64,000 nucleotides of DNA, taken from NCBI GenBank assembly GCA_032718475.1, contig JAUCBJ010000270.1, positions 32,325 to 96,324 of the forward strand, given 5' to 3'. Position 1 is the stretch's first letter. Each line of letters opens with the position of its first letter. The translations under genes and the position numbers were made by a program. The notes below the pieces were generated by a model that searched no databases, was not told the DNA's origin, and saw only the letters and a program-made list of their open reading frames with translations. The stretch comes from Nemertoderma westbladi (lineage: Eukaryota > Xenacoelomorpha > Nemertodermatida > Nemertodermatidae). Below are positions 34,596 to 45,267 of the stretch, one piece after another.

Positions 34596-35050
34596 GCTTG
34601 CGCAGGAATTGTAGTTTAGATACAGATCTGTTTTCTAATCTCATAGAGTATGGTTCTGCATTTGTCTCGAGAGGCTGTGATGAGAAAATTGTTTCTCAAC
34701 AATTTGCTTCTGCAGCACTCAGTACGCAGTTTCAAGCACCTAAAGTAAAAAAAAAGACAAGCCTAGAAAGAATAAAAAGCAACAACTTTTCTATTTACAC
34801 AATAATGACCCTCTATTTCCTAACCCTAAGCTTATTATTTCAAAACATTCCGCAATTCTAGATTAACATTCTATGACAAAATCGTTTTGGAATAGTCATA
34901 AATTGGAAGTTGTAACTCGCATCGCACCAACCTTAAAGAATATCCTTGCGCCATCCAGACTGAGGTGTACAAGGGAACCTTCATCTAGTGATTTTCTAGC
35001 AGTTTATAAATGTGACAGAGCGGCATGTGTCCCCTGTAAAGTATTATATT
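34596..35050 (+). pseudogene. Penelope-like element, second part
   Basis: This is the continuation of the RT of 29680-30237 after the RTE insertion: RLRRNCSLDTDLFSN, then a frame change to RIAPTLKNILAPSRLRC and a cysteine pair CVPC, the linker that precedes the endonuclease in Penelope-like elements. It ends abruptly at 35050, where an LTR begins (TGTAAGC). No GIY-YIG endonuclease was found. Confidence 0.7.
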
Positions 35051-35679
35051 TGTAAGCGGATTCAATTCCCTGCACTTCCCATCGAAAATGGGCTTAGTGG
35101 CATTTTACCAATTATAGTTGGGAAGGTGACATTACCAATAATAATGTCACCTCATAACCAACTTAGGCGATACACATCGCCAGCCACAAAGAAAGTTGAG
35201 AGGTCAAACCATTTCAGAGGGACAAAGGGGCTAGCAGGGGTTAGCACGTGGGGACAGTGGCAGCAGGGTGTGGCGAGGTGACAATTAATCAAGTTAGCCA
35301 ATGATGGGAGGGGAAAACAGATTGGAAGTGATTAGAACGCATCTATTGGCCAGGCCACTCAGTACAGTAGAGGTAATTAATATGTGTTAACAATATAACC
35401 GTTGTACTTGTGGATTATGATTCAGTTGGAGTTTGTAGAGTTGTGAGACTGGAACGGTTTTTAACCATCGTTGTGGTCAACATTACCGTGCTATTATATT
35501 CTGAATGTGCTATTATTATGTTCTGTGATTATAACAACTGACAGTAAAACTTCAGTTTTTTAAATGGCCTTCAGCTTCAACATCCAGACCACAGCCTCTC
35601 AGCAGCATACGGACGCGGGAACGCGTATAGTACCAAACACACGCACTGGTTGGGATCCATACTCCAGGATCCCGTCACA
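35051..35679 (+). repeat. 5' LTR of element C
   Basis: It begins TGTAAGCGG and ends CCCGTCACA. It is alignable along its length with the solo LTR at 44569-45267 in reverse orientation. It contains a hairpin at 35125-35151 (GGTGACATTA paired with TAATGTCACC) inside a second pairing, AGTTGG (35116) with CCAACT (35158). Confidence 0.8.
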
Positions 35680-35742
35680 GTTAAAAACCACCAACACATC
35701 GAAGATTACAGAAAATAAACTGTGACGACACACGACACCAAC

Positions 35743-37202
35743 ATGAGCGAACACGAACAGCCCCAAGGTCCAGAGGGAGAGACGAGCCCGCCGCGAACCC
35801 CGAGCGACAGAGATCAGACGATTCGGGAAGCAGCAACGAGACGGTACCGGCCCACCACACTGGATTCGCCAACAAGGGACGTTCCAGTTGTTGAGGAGGA
35901 GAGCAGTCAAGTACGAGGAGGATAGGGGAGCTAGTCGACGCGAGATCACAGCAGCGAACGAGGTACCGAAGTCGCCAGCAAACCAGTGGCCGAGGGTGGT
36001 GACCGGCCCACCGGAATGGCAACGGTGGGGCCGACGGTACGGTGCCAGACGAGGAGGGAAGGTCAAGTCCAGGAGGAAGACGTTGGGATGAGCGATTGCC
36101 TACAATGAGGGTACAACACCACCAGGAAGTTGTTGAAGGACACTAGAGAGGGAGGAAAGGTAGACCAGCCAAAGTTGTACCGGAGGCTAGGTGAGTGCAA
36201 CAAACATTTTTGCTACCTAGTCCGATTTGGGCAGGGGGAACTAGCAAGTGAGAGGGCGAGGGGGGTCGCCACAGAACTGTTTGAATTGTGGCGATCCGAG
36301 GTGGTGGCAGCTAGTGTGGTGTACGTAGGGCCCTATCTAGTAGATGCGAGGGGGATTAAGTTAGTGGGATGGGCGGGCCCGTACGTCACCGAACCCGAGG
36401 TTAACCCCGAAGATTCGGTGTCGTCGGTTAGTAGGCATGCTAGTAAACATGGGAAAATTAGTAGGACGAACAGGCACTGGAGTCCATCGCAACTGAAAAG
36501 TCCGCTACATCCTCCGCGAAAGCAAGAAGGGTGTTAGAGATAGATCTGGTGTGTCAGCTAGACATAGTTGCGCTGGATCAAAAGGAACTAGAGAGACAGC
36601 TGGATGAGGGGACCGCGTTACTAGAAAGGGAAAGGCAACTAGCGAGAGAGTGCAAAGAGAGGGCCGAGAAGGTGGCGAGAGATTATAGAGAGCGGGAGGC
36701 AAGGGAGGCGGAGTGGGCTGAGAAGGAAATAAGTGAGCGTAGAGAATGTGAGGATAAAGAAGTGAATGAGCGCAAAGAGCGAGTGACGAGGGAAGATAAC
36801 AAGCGCAAATGGCGAGAAGCAAGAGAGGCAGTGAAGGTTGGGAGAGAAACGAATGAGAGCAGAGAGCGGGAGGCAAGGAAGGCTGAGAGGATTGCGAGAG
36901 AGGCAGAATTAGCTGATCAGAGTATTAGAGAGGATAGAGAGCGAGAGAGGGCGGGTAAACGAATGCGGGATGATATGCATACCTGGTTGAGGGGGTTAAT
37001 GCAATATCAGGCGAAGCAAAAATGCCGATTAGAACTGGCAAAAATGGGTTTATCAGAGAGCGAGGCTGGTTCGGGAAGTATTTATGAGGAACCAGGGGAG
37101 ATGGAAACCTTTGTTAATACCCCACTTACAGGTACCGGACGACAGACTCAGAACTGGTGTGACTGGACAGACGGGGGGGGGGGGGGGGGGGGGGGGGGAT
37201 AA
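35743..37202 (+). pseudogene. ORF1 (coiled-coil Gag-like) of element C
   Basis: It starts MSEHEQPQ and continues through frames 35743-35925, 35888-36091, 36130-36537 and 36531-37202, so several frameshifts are present. The last part (223 codons) is an extreme Glu/Arg/Lys coiled coil with a repeating REREARE-like pattern. A short region with IYEEPGEMETF then enters a 26-base G run (37173-37198) that yields polyglycine. The MS start and coiled coil match the ORF1 style of copies A, B, D and E and of the 690-aa ORF. Function is inferred from position. Confidence 0.55.
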
Positions 37203-37292
37203 TGACAATACATTTAATAAAACGTTAATATTAATAGTACCATAGTAGATAACCCTAATACTCACGAAACATTTCTGGCAAGAAATAATATT

Positions 37293-37685
37293 TTGATTAA
37301 TAATAATGTTGATACTGGTACGGTAAATAATTTAAATAATAATACAACAAATAATAACAGTGAAGAAAGTAATTTAAATAATAATGTTAATAGTGGTGCA
37401 ATAAATAATCAAAATAATTTAAATAATAACCCGGGTACGCTAAATAATAATATTGTAAATAATCCCGGTGAAATTAATCAAAATAATAGTAATAATACAA
37501 CAAATCAACGGGGTGAGGCTAGTGGCGGTATAATTAATACAAATATTGGGGAAGCAGGTAGTTCGCCTAGTGGGGGCCTACAAGGCCACGCGGTTGCACA
37601 GGGAGGAACGCGGGCGAATAAACCCAGGGACAATAGACCTAACCAGTGTGGACTGGAGGAGAACATGGGCACGGGGGCGAAGTGA
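37293..37685 (+). CDS. Asn-rich reading frame of element C
   Basis: The frame of 130 codons starts in an AAT-repeat-like tract, giving runs of Asn with Gly/Thr/Val, and ends in a basic Gly/Arg/Pro-rich tail. It may be the downstream continuation of ORF1 after the G homopolymer, or merely translated simple repeat. No domain is recognisable. Confidence 0.3.
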   Translation: MINNNVDTGTVNNLNNNTTNNNSEESNLNNNVNSGAINNQNNLNNNPGTLNNNIVNNPGEINQNNSNNTTNQRGEASGGIINTNIGEAGSSPSGGLQGHAVAQGGTRANKPRDNRPNQCGLEENMGTGAK

Positions 37686-38066
37686 GTAATGACCGGTGGG
37701 GGGGCTACGGGCACCCCACCACAACCAATTAATGACGAGAGGGGGAGGGGGGGCAGAAAACGCTCCACAGATGTCGACAGGAAATGTGCATGGTAATTCA
37801 AGTAAACCGGGGCTCCCGAAGATGGAGGAAGGGGGGGGGGCAGCAGAAGCCCCACGAGCATCGGCAGATAATGCACGCAGTGAGTTAAGTGAACTGTGGC
37901 ACCCGACGACGTAGGATAATAGGAGGGCAACGAATATCCGCGAGGCCGTACAACCGGGCAGAGGGAGGGATGTTGGTGCCTTAAGCAGCCAAACGAGACA
38001 ACGTCGAGCCCACTCGGAAGATGGAAGGAGGACAGTAGAGTTCATCCGGGAGGTCGATACGAGACC
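37686..38066. other. G-rich junction between element C and copy D
   Basis: Several G runs of 6-9 bases are present. Plus-strand element C sequence fades out and minus-strand copy D begins at about 38067. The exact breakpoint is not identifiable. Confidence 0.5.
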
Positions 38067-38543
38067 TCATGAAGGAGGACATAACGGTGAGGAGGAGTGG
38101 CGAAGTGTTGCTACGGGCAACCAGAGATGTTGAGAGAGGACGGACAGTGAACCATCGATAGTCGAACTATAGAGAGAGAGCCGGTGGGGTCGTACTCCGG
38201 GAGCTTGCCGTCGCCCCGGAGAAACACAACCTGGCGGATCGTAAATCCTCGCTATGTTTGACACAAAGCCTCGTTTAGTATGGATCCCGGCACCCTCCTG
38301 ACTTAGTTGATACTCCAACTCATCTGTCTCCCGGTTCCATACGATCCCTAGTGCCTTCTGCTGCGATTCTATCCTCTTGTCCGCCATAATCTGCTCCTTT
38401 ACCATCATAGGTTTATCTATCTTTACCTTCGGTTGTTTATCTTCTATGGCTTCCATAAATTCTCTAGAGTTGGACTGGAATTTTGTAAGTTTGAATCCTG
38501 ATCCTTTCAGGATGTCGCGAACTTTGCACCCTATATCAAGCAT
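38067..38543 (-). pseudogene. BEL RT C-terminal fragment, copy D
   Basis: It contains GFKLTKFQSNSREFMEAI, LGIVWNRETDELEY and ARIYDPPGCVSP, which align with the RT-to-RNase H connection of copy E (GFRLTKFTSNSREFLESI, LGLKWDTERDI, STYFDPLGFISP). The RT fingers and palm, including YMDD, are missing. Confidence 0.8.
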
Positions 38544-38842
38544 TCCTTTGCACCCCTACCGCGCATCGATGACATAGTCCATTCTTACCAGTGTAGGCTA
38601 TCCGATCTTGTTTAAGTAATGCCTTCCAATGCTTGCAGTCTATGGTCTTATGGGTCCCGTTTCTATGTAATTGACATTAGTAATCGGGATTGTAGCGTTC
38701 CCCGTATAGCGCTTCAAATATTGCGCTTAGATTCATATCTAGCGGTTTAGTGTTTTGGTTACTTAGACTCGGCCTACTGGGGGTATTGGGTTTGTATTTG
38801 TTAGTGTTGTTACTTGGTTTCTGTCCCTGCCACGGTGTGGCT

Positions 38843-39430
38843 CTACACCCAGCTCTCTGTGGACTTGAAGTCCCCTGTGTGGCTGCATGCGGTAGCGACT
38901 GCATCACCTTCGGAAGTGCATTCGCAACAAACCCTATCAACCTCAATGTTGTCATATGGTGTCTTTATGCTTCTAAGATGTTGTATTCTTTCTAGGGGCC
39001 ATTCTGACGGGTGATTATAATCGATTTTCAGGTTTTCAAATACAATGACATCCCGTAAAAGGTAGGGTTCGACATCCTTTGTATCAACCAAGGGTTGTAT
39101 CCCACACGTCGTTCGATGGGCATTGAATGTCTTCTTATTGGAAATGGTGTTTATACAGATAATAGCCTTGTTCATGTGTAAACCAAGCCGGTCGGTTAAA
39201 CGTCTGTCTATGAAGATGCCCGTTGAACCGTTGACAAGGAACACGTATGTTGTTATAATTGTGTTTGTGTTGCATATTTTGGCTTGTATAGGGATGATCT
39301 TTAGGAATACCACTGCTCCTTTTTTAGGGCCCCACTGCAAAGAGGCTCCCATCACCGTAATCTCGTCGTTGTCGGTAGGGGGCATTGTGTATAGTGTCAC
39401 ATCCTCATAAAAATTTACTTCAAATGACAA
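38843..39430 (-). pseudogene. BEL aspartic protease remnant, copy D
   Basis: The frame has FLVNGSTGIFIDRRL where retroelement proteases have LxDSGSTxxFID. The catalytic Asp is replaced by Asn (codon AAC), so the enzyme would be inactive. The flanking sequence follows the BEL protease pattern, ending with a DYNHPSEWPLERIQHL stretch. An overlapping minus frame at 38677-38955 leads into the displaced zinc knuckle. Confidence 0.65.
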
Positions 39431-39617
39431 GGTGGTTTCTGAACAAAGGATCTTTAACTCTATCAGCGTATTTCTCCATCCAATCAGCGAACTCTTTCAT
39501 GACGGGTTCGGTCCCATGTCGTAGGCAGAAGTGTTGTGCCTCGTTTACCCATTTTTATCAACCTAAGAAGTCCAGATTCATAATGATTCTATTTAGCACG
39601 TGCCGACATGTTAATGT

Positions 39618-39863
39618 TTAGAGTATTTCCAGACTCTGTCTGATGTCAGTCGTGTATTCTTCTATATCTGAATCTGTTTCAATCGGGAATCTACACTTGG
39701 TGACATTATGTATCACTAATTTCATTACAGCTGACGGGTTACCAAAGTTCTTTTCCAACATGTCCCACGCACGTTGATTTCCATCGTGTCCCTCATAATC
39801 TCCCTCATAATGTTTGACCTTCTGTAACACTTTCCCAGATAGATAGGTTAACAGACGTCTCAT
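39618..39863 (-). pseudogene. DUF1759-type Gag fragment, copy D
   Basis: The 81 codons read LLTYLSGKVLQKVKHYEGD followed by AWDMLEKNFGNPSAVMKLV, the pattern of the DUF1759 domain in BEL/Pao Gag (compare KLMALKFIGHP...VWDTLNIRYGN in copy E). The N-terminal half of the domain is missing. Confidence 0.65.
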
Positions 39864-40799
39864 CTTTGTGGTTATAGGAATGATTTTGCTATCAACTTCA
39901 GTGATAAAACGTGCTTTTTAACGAGATAAATTTCGCTGGGTTTCCACTGAATTTTGTTGGTTCCAGTCTTGGTCCTTCTAGGGATGTCGATAAGATATCA
40001 CCCATTTGGAGTTGATAATTTCGATTTTCTCACTTTTTGCGTCATTGATGTTTATCAGAGGATGTTGAGGAAGAATAATTAATCGCTGGACTTCGATTCG
40101 GAGGATGATGGTGATGAATCACTTGGATCTGGTGACAGTTCTGGCTGCCATTTCTGATGTGGTTGTGGAGGTGGCTTCTTTTTAGTTTTGTCATTTCCCC
40201 GTTTTTTCTTGGGGATCTTGTTTTTCCATTTTTTCAGTTGTCATCACCATGAACGGGTCATCTGGTTCGTTTGGTGGCACCTCAGGACACGCTCTACCGG
40301 GTGTATATATAGCGGTCTGTTATGAATGGGTGTCCGGCATAGAATCAGACATCTTGAGGATGAGGTGACAATGGGACTCTTGTGTGAGGATGGTTCATTG
40401 GCGACTTATTTCCACCATTATAATACACTTTGTAATGTGAATTATCTTTGACTTTGTACATTGACGAGACACATGGCAATTAGTCTGATGGGGTTGTGTT
40501 AGGAAGTCTGACATTGACTGAGTGCTCTGATCTCTTCGCCTTTATTTCTTGGCGTGTATTCTTCAGGTTTTGTGTTAAGATTTTAACAGTTTCAGATAAC
40601 AATTTGATGTTAGTTTTCAAGTTTTCCATTTCTGGATCAACCTTTTGAGGAGGAACAACATACCGACATGTGGGTCGACGTGTTTGGGTGTTAAATGTCG
40701 AGTTGGTGTCTTATCCTCGTTGATTGGCTCTTTACTCACATTATTTATCATTCGTAAAGCCTCAACTAACTGTTCATTTGTTATCTTTAGCGGTTCTTA

Positions 40800-41040
40800 T
40801 TTGATAGTTTCTGAAGGCATAAGTTCCTCCAACCCCTCCAGTGAGGGAGGGAAGGTAGGTCCTGTCCCTACAGAAACATGTGCCACCTGTTTATCATCAT
40901 TTCTCCTTAGCAGTTCTTCTTGGACAGTTCCTGAGGTCACGGTGTCCTCCAACCCCTCCCGTGAGGGAGGGAAAGTAGGTCCTGCTCCTACATAAACCTG
41001 TCCCATCCGCTTATTATTTACATTATCATTACTCATTGAT
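40800..41040 (-). repeat. 120-bp tandem repeat in ORF1 of copy D
   Basis: CCTCCAACCCCTCC recurs at about 40828 and 40948 with matching flanks, giving two imperfect 40-residue units (GPTFPPSREGLED and GPTFPPSLEGLEE) on the minus strand. Confidence 0.75.
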
Positions 41041-41068
41041 TCATTTATAAGAGATTCGGTTATCATTT

Positions 41069-41643
41069 CTATACATTCCCTCTGCAAGGGTTTTGTTTGT
41101 TGAGTTTTTGACACGTGTGGTGACTCAATCTTGATAGGTTCATATTCATGTGGGTTATGAAGCTGCTAGTATCTATCAAAGGTATGTTTGGTATAGTGAG
41201 TTCGGGAACATCTTCTCCTTCATTCCTTTTTACTTCCGCTTCCTCCATACGAACTCTGTATTCCACATCAACTTGTGTGTCATGTAAGATTTGAGCGCTA
41301 TAGTCTAGTTCCCTTTCTTTGTGACGCAATTGGAGCATCCAATCTATTCTTTGTTGTTCCACTATTCTCAGTTGTTCTTCCTGTTGGAATTTGTCCTGTT
41401 CCACCTCATATTCTTCCTCCAAGCATAGTTGTTTTTCCTTACATTCTACCTCCAATTTATTTTGTTCCGCTTGGCGTTGGCGTAATTAGCTTGTCGTTCC
41501 ATTTCCAACTTGTTGTGTTTAGCTTGGTGTTCCACCTCTAGCTTATGTTTATTTATTTCCAACCTCTGGTTCTTTGCTCTATGTCTGGTGTTGGATCTTT
41601 GTTGTTCTATTTGTAGTTTAAATTTTTGGTTCTGTAAGTCCAA
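41069..41643 (-). pseudogene. Coiled-coil ORF1 remnant of copy D
   Basis: Two overlapping minus frames (41446-41643 and 41069-41455) give a Gln/Glu/Arg/Lys heptad-rich helix, then an acidic stretch ending near TIPNIPLIDTSS. One frameshift lies at about 41450. Position and composition match ORF1 of the other BEL-like copies. Confidence 0.55.
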
Positions 41644-42245
41644 TATCTCAGTATACCTGCGGGCCGCTTATTCTTTATGAAGGTTTAGAAGGTGAAAAGT
41701 AATCTTGTCCTGTGTTTCCGTGAATTTTTCCATGTATTGAGATGAAAGGTCATCATTTTCTTGGAAATCCTTTGACAGACCTCCATCTCTTATCAACAAA
41801 TCTCATCGAGTGCTGATGTGGTTCATACATTCATTTCTCTGTTGAGTCATCCTTTGCTGCATTTCTTCAGCTTGAGTTTCATCTAGAGTCCCTTGTTAGA
41901 TCCCATAATTGACTTCCCTTGCTGCGGTGATAAAAGGGCTTTATACTGTCCAATTGCCCGGTTGCATGTGGCCATGCTTGTCCCCGTCTGTTCTACATTT
42001 GAGGGTTGTTCTGAATGGTGTCACGTAACAATTGAAAAGCAAGCTATCGCTAAATTTCAAACCTGCAATCTGTTGATGTGAAGGAATCGTTGAGTCATCA
42101 CCAGTGATGTTATCGGTGTGTCTGGAGGATTGACTCACGCTAAGGGATACCATAATCCCCCAGCACACTGGAGTCGTCAGACTGGAGTAGGGTGGGTAGG
42201 AGGGGGCAACCGGGTGCCTCGCACTCCTGGATCATAGTAAGAGTG

Positions 42246-42398
42246 TCAGGGAGATGCTATTGGGGTTCCTTCAACCTGGATTGAATTGGGCGGTTCCTCT
42301 ACGGGATGCGCTGTAGTTGGCATTGTGTCCCGTATGGTCCACAATTGATTGATAGGTCTCTCGTCAGGGTCCATCAATGAGTGCGTCGCGTTGGACAT
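42246..42398 (-). pseudogene. Probable N-terminus of ORF1, copy D
   Basis: A 50-codon frame from the ATG at 42398 begins MSNATHSLMDPDE and is rich in Pro/Thr/Glu, like the N-termini of the other ORF1 proteins. It ends at a TGA at 42248-42246. The next pieces are in other frames. Confidence 0.4.
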
Positions 42399-42869
42399 AT
42401 TTGAACCTATCTGGAGGATCAACTCTTTATTAATTTTTATCGGGGTGGCTTAATTACAGGGACCCTCCTGAATATTGAATTTTGGTCTTAATTATGGTAG
42501 TACTAGGATCTACTGAGGATTGAACACTTTCTGAAAATTAACCTTTGAAATAATTTCGTTGGTGGCACCATGTATGGCTTGTTACCCACGTTCCTCATTG
42601 GTTCCCACGCTACTGGGAACTTAATGGTCTCAACCGAGGTCGAGTGGTTGGTCTGAAACAGCCAGCATTGGAATATCTCCAAAGCCAGTAACAACAGAAA
42701 TGTTCAAAGTAAAAAAGAATGTAAATTTTCCTTTTGCTACAAAATATTATAATGTTGGGTAAGACTTATATACCCCCAGTATGTCTTTGGGCGTGAGCCC
42801 TACTAACTACCTCCCAGTGGAGGAATATAATCAGCCAAGGTTTGTCCGTCAAGTTATACCAAGGCCCTG
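42399..42869. other. Upstream flank of copy D, no gene seen
   Basis: It probably includes leader of copy D. The 63-codon minus frame at 42503 has no recognisable feature. Confidence 0.4.
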
Positions 42870-43180
42870 GACCAGGCAGGCTATAAAATTTGCCCTCTAG
42901 CGGAAGACGGGGAACTGTAGACAACTCTACGACTCCATAAAGATACAGCCTATGCTGTAGCAGACAGTCTAAACAGATTGTAAATAGCCAAGTTAGAGAA
43001 GATTTTCACCTTCAGACATTATGCCTTCTAGCGGTAGACTGGAGAATTGTAGACGACACTACGACTCAGTAAAGATAAGCCTATGCTGTAGTAGATAGCT
43101 ACCAAAGCATTAAAAACAACCAAATGAGATCAGGTTTTCACTATCGGACAATTCGCCCTCTAGCGGCGGACGGTGGAACT
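42870..43180 (+). repeat. CCCTCTAGCGG minisatellite, block 1 (period ~131 bp)
   Basis: The landmark GCCCTCTAGCGG (or close) occurs at 42892, 43022 and 43154, each followed by GTAGACTGGRGAA-like text and later by AAAGATA and GCCTATGCTGTAG. The period is 130-132 bp, shorter than in block 2. Confidence 0.8.
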
Positions 43181-44429
43181 TCAGACAGCTCTGAGAATTA
43201 CGTTGCAACGAGTTTGGGCGAGACCTTTCTAACAAGCTATAGTAATCAAGATATCATGGAGATGGGTTTGATTGTATAGCCGATGGAGACAGGGTAGGAA
43301 ACTGGACGCAAACCCCATCTTGGTGAATTAATGTCCCGCCTCAATGTTAAATTCTCAATTTAGGGAAAGGAGAAGGTTACAGTAGAACGTTATTTTAACC
43401 AAAACAATAAACTAACACAATAGAACAGGTCACAGTTATATTTTTGAGAGTAATCAGCTGTTATTTGCGTCAAAATTCCCCTGGAGAGGGATGAATTTTT
43501 ATTGCATCCAAATAAGTCACCCCTATCTGAGCCGATGACAAACACACATACACACACACACAGACCAGACAGATAATAATTGATATTTGTATTTATTAGA
43601 TTTTAGATGCATGTATAATATTAGATAAAATAATAATACAGTAAGTAGGCCTACAGAAATAATCACTTTTAATATTCAGAACAGTAAAATAATAAAAAAA
43701 CTAAAATGTTATAAACATAAAACAAAGCAGAATCAGACTTGGACAGTTCGCAACAGACAACCCACCCCAATTAACACTCCAGCCTGGCTTGCTACTGTGC
43801 TGTGCCCAGCTAGCTACGAGTTCAATAATTTTCTAACGTTGCTATGATACAGATAAAAATCCTTCCCTATTCAATATCAGAGGCAAATTCGATCCTGTGT
43901 GTCAAATATGACATATTTATACACTATTTGATTTTTAATCAATTAATAATCATACATATTTATATTAAACACTCGAATAAACTACAAACTTTGTGAGAAT
44001 GGGACATAGCGAATCTACCCATGTTAATTTTATACAAGGTGGGATAAATGTTAGCCCTCTAAATAATTAATTACCGATAGAAGAACCGAAATAATTCAAT
44101 AAATTTCGCCCGAACGAACACAAAATACGCATTCAAGCAAGCAAAAGCATAAAATTGGTCTCGAGATAGCGATAGTTTATGTGCTCAGGACGAGAGCTTT
44201 TGATCGATGTATCATTTGCTCAGATTGGTGTGTGTTAGAGCGTATAGCTTGGACAGACTCACAAACTCACAGACTCACAGACAGACAATGCATATTTATA
44301 TATATTAGATTGCACGTGCAGATGATATACAATATGAATATGTGTGGAGAAATGTGTGGCATATTGGAGAACTGCATACCGAACAGAAACCACAAAATAA
44401 AACATCGCTCCCATGGGAGATAACTGTCA
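43181..44429. other. Spacer within the satellite region
   Basis: It is noncoding. It contains (CA)n near 43540-43562, a segment (43605-43803) duplicated at 46112-46304, and an (acagactc)-type repeat near 44255-44290. Confidence 0.6.
43605..43803 (+). repeat. Direct repeat paired with 46112-46304
   Basis: Both copies run from ATGTATAATATTAGAT through TTGGACAGTTCGCAACAGAC to CCAGCCTGGCTTGCTAC, about 2.5 kb apart. They punctuate the minisatellite blocks, suggesting a higher-order unit. Confidence 0.75.
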
Positions 44430-44568
44430 AGTTTCAACTTAGGCGGATTGCAAATAACAAAAGTTGAAGATGATGTTCACTTTCAGACATTTTGCCCTCT
44501 AGCGGTAGACTGTGGAACTGTATACGACTCTGCGAGTCCGTAAAGATATGGCCTATGCTGCAGTATAT

Positions 44569-45267
44569 TGTGACGGGACTGACGGAGTTGGCAGTATCAG
44601 CTCCCGACCGATGTAGGTTGCACGCGTCATCGCGTTTGTAAGCTGCTGGCTGACTGCTGGATACGTTAGGCCGAAGGCCATTGAAAAACAGAGAGTTAAA
44701 TTGTCAGTGTTGATAATCACAGCAGTTGATATAGCACAGTCTGAATATAATAATTTGCAATGCACAGTAACAGTAACAATGATATAGTAACGACATAATA
44801 ACGATGGTCAAAAACTATTCCGGTCTCACAACTGTAAGGGAATCAACTAACTCAACTAACTAATTATTATTATTAAATCAGTGATTACAAGAGTTACATC
44901 ATTGACACATATTGGTTTTCGCCCTACACTACTGGGCGGCTTCTAATACCCAATGGATGCGCTCTTGTCCTCCCTAATGTGCTTTCCTGCCTGCTATTAG
45001 CTTATATACTAATTGTCACTTCGCCACTCCCTGTTGGTGTTACCCCTTGGTGCTAGCCTCACTAGCTGGTTTCTCCCTCTGAGGTGGTTTGACCTCTCAC
45101 TTCTCTCTGTGGCTTACGGCATGTATCGCCCCCCCCCCCCCCCCCCCCCCCAGTTGGTTATGAGGTGAGATTATTATTGGTAATCTCACATCGCCAACTA
45201 TATTGGTTAAATGCCACTAGTCCCATTTTGGGTGGGTAATGAAAGGAATTGAATCAATCTGCTTACA
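44569..45267 (-). mobile_element. Solo LTR of family C
   Basis: It runs from TGTGACGGG to GCTTACA on the plus strand (reverse of the LTR at 35051-35679) and is flanked by a perfect 5-bp duplication TATAT (44564-44568 and 45268-45272). Removing it rejoins the minisatellite text CTGCAG...GCCTACCAAGTTTC. It contains a C23 run (45129-45151) and a hairpin at 45165-45189. Confidence 0.9.

Larger units (their letters stand above)
35051..38060 (+). mobile_element. LTR retrotransposon C, 5' part
   Basis: A 629-bp LTR is followed 63 bp later by an MS-initiated ORF1 (35743). No pol of this element is present. The plus-strand sequence ends near 38060, where it meets the minus-strand copy D. It inserted into the Penelope-like element at 35050. 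Confidence 0.65.
38067..42398 (-). mobile_element. Decayed BEL/Pao-like element copy D
   Basis: On the minus strand: a short MS-initiated frame (42398-42246), a coiled-coil ORF1 remnant (41643-41069), a tandem-repeat region, a basic linker (about 40250-40080), a DUF1759-type Gag part (39863-39618), an aspartic protease remnant (39430-38843), a zinc-knuckle remnant (about 38690-38570) and an RT thumb part (38543-38220). The zinc knuckle lies after the protease, the reverse of the usual BEL order, so the copy is rearranged or composite. Confidence 0.7.

Noticed and set aside
35599-36066. Minus-strand ORFs of 155 and 113 codons opposite element C ORF1
   Set aside because: GC-rich antisense shadows of the plus-strand ORF1; they also cross the LTR end.
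37505-38045. Minus-strand Pro/Leu-rich ORFs
   Set aside because: They arise from translating the complement of G-rich runs and overlap the plus-strand Asn/Gly-rich frame.
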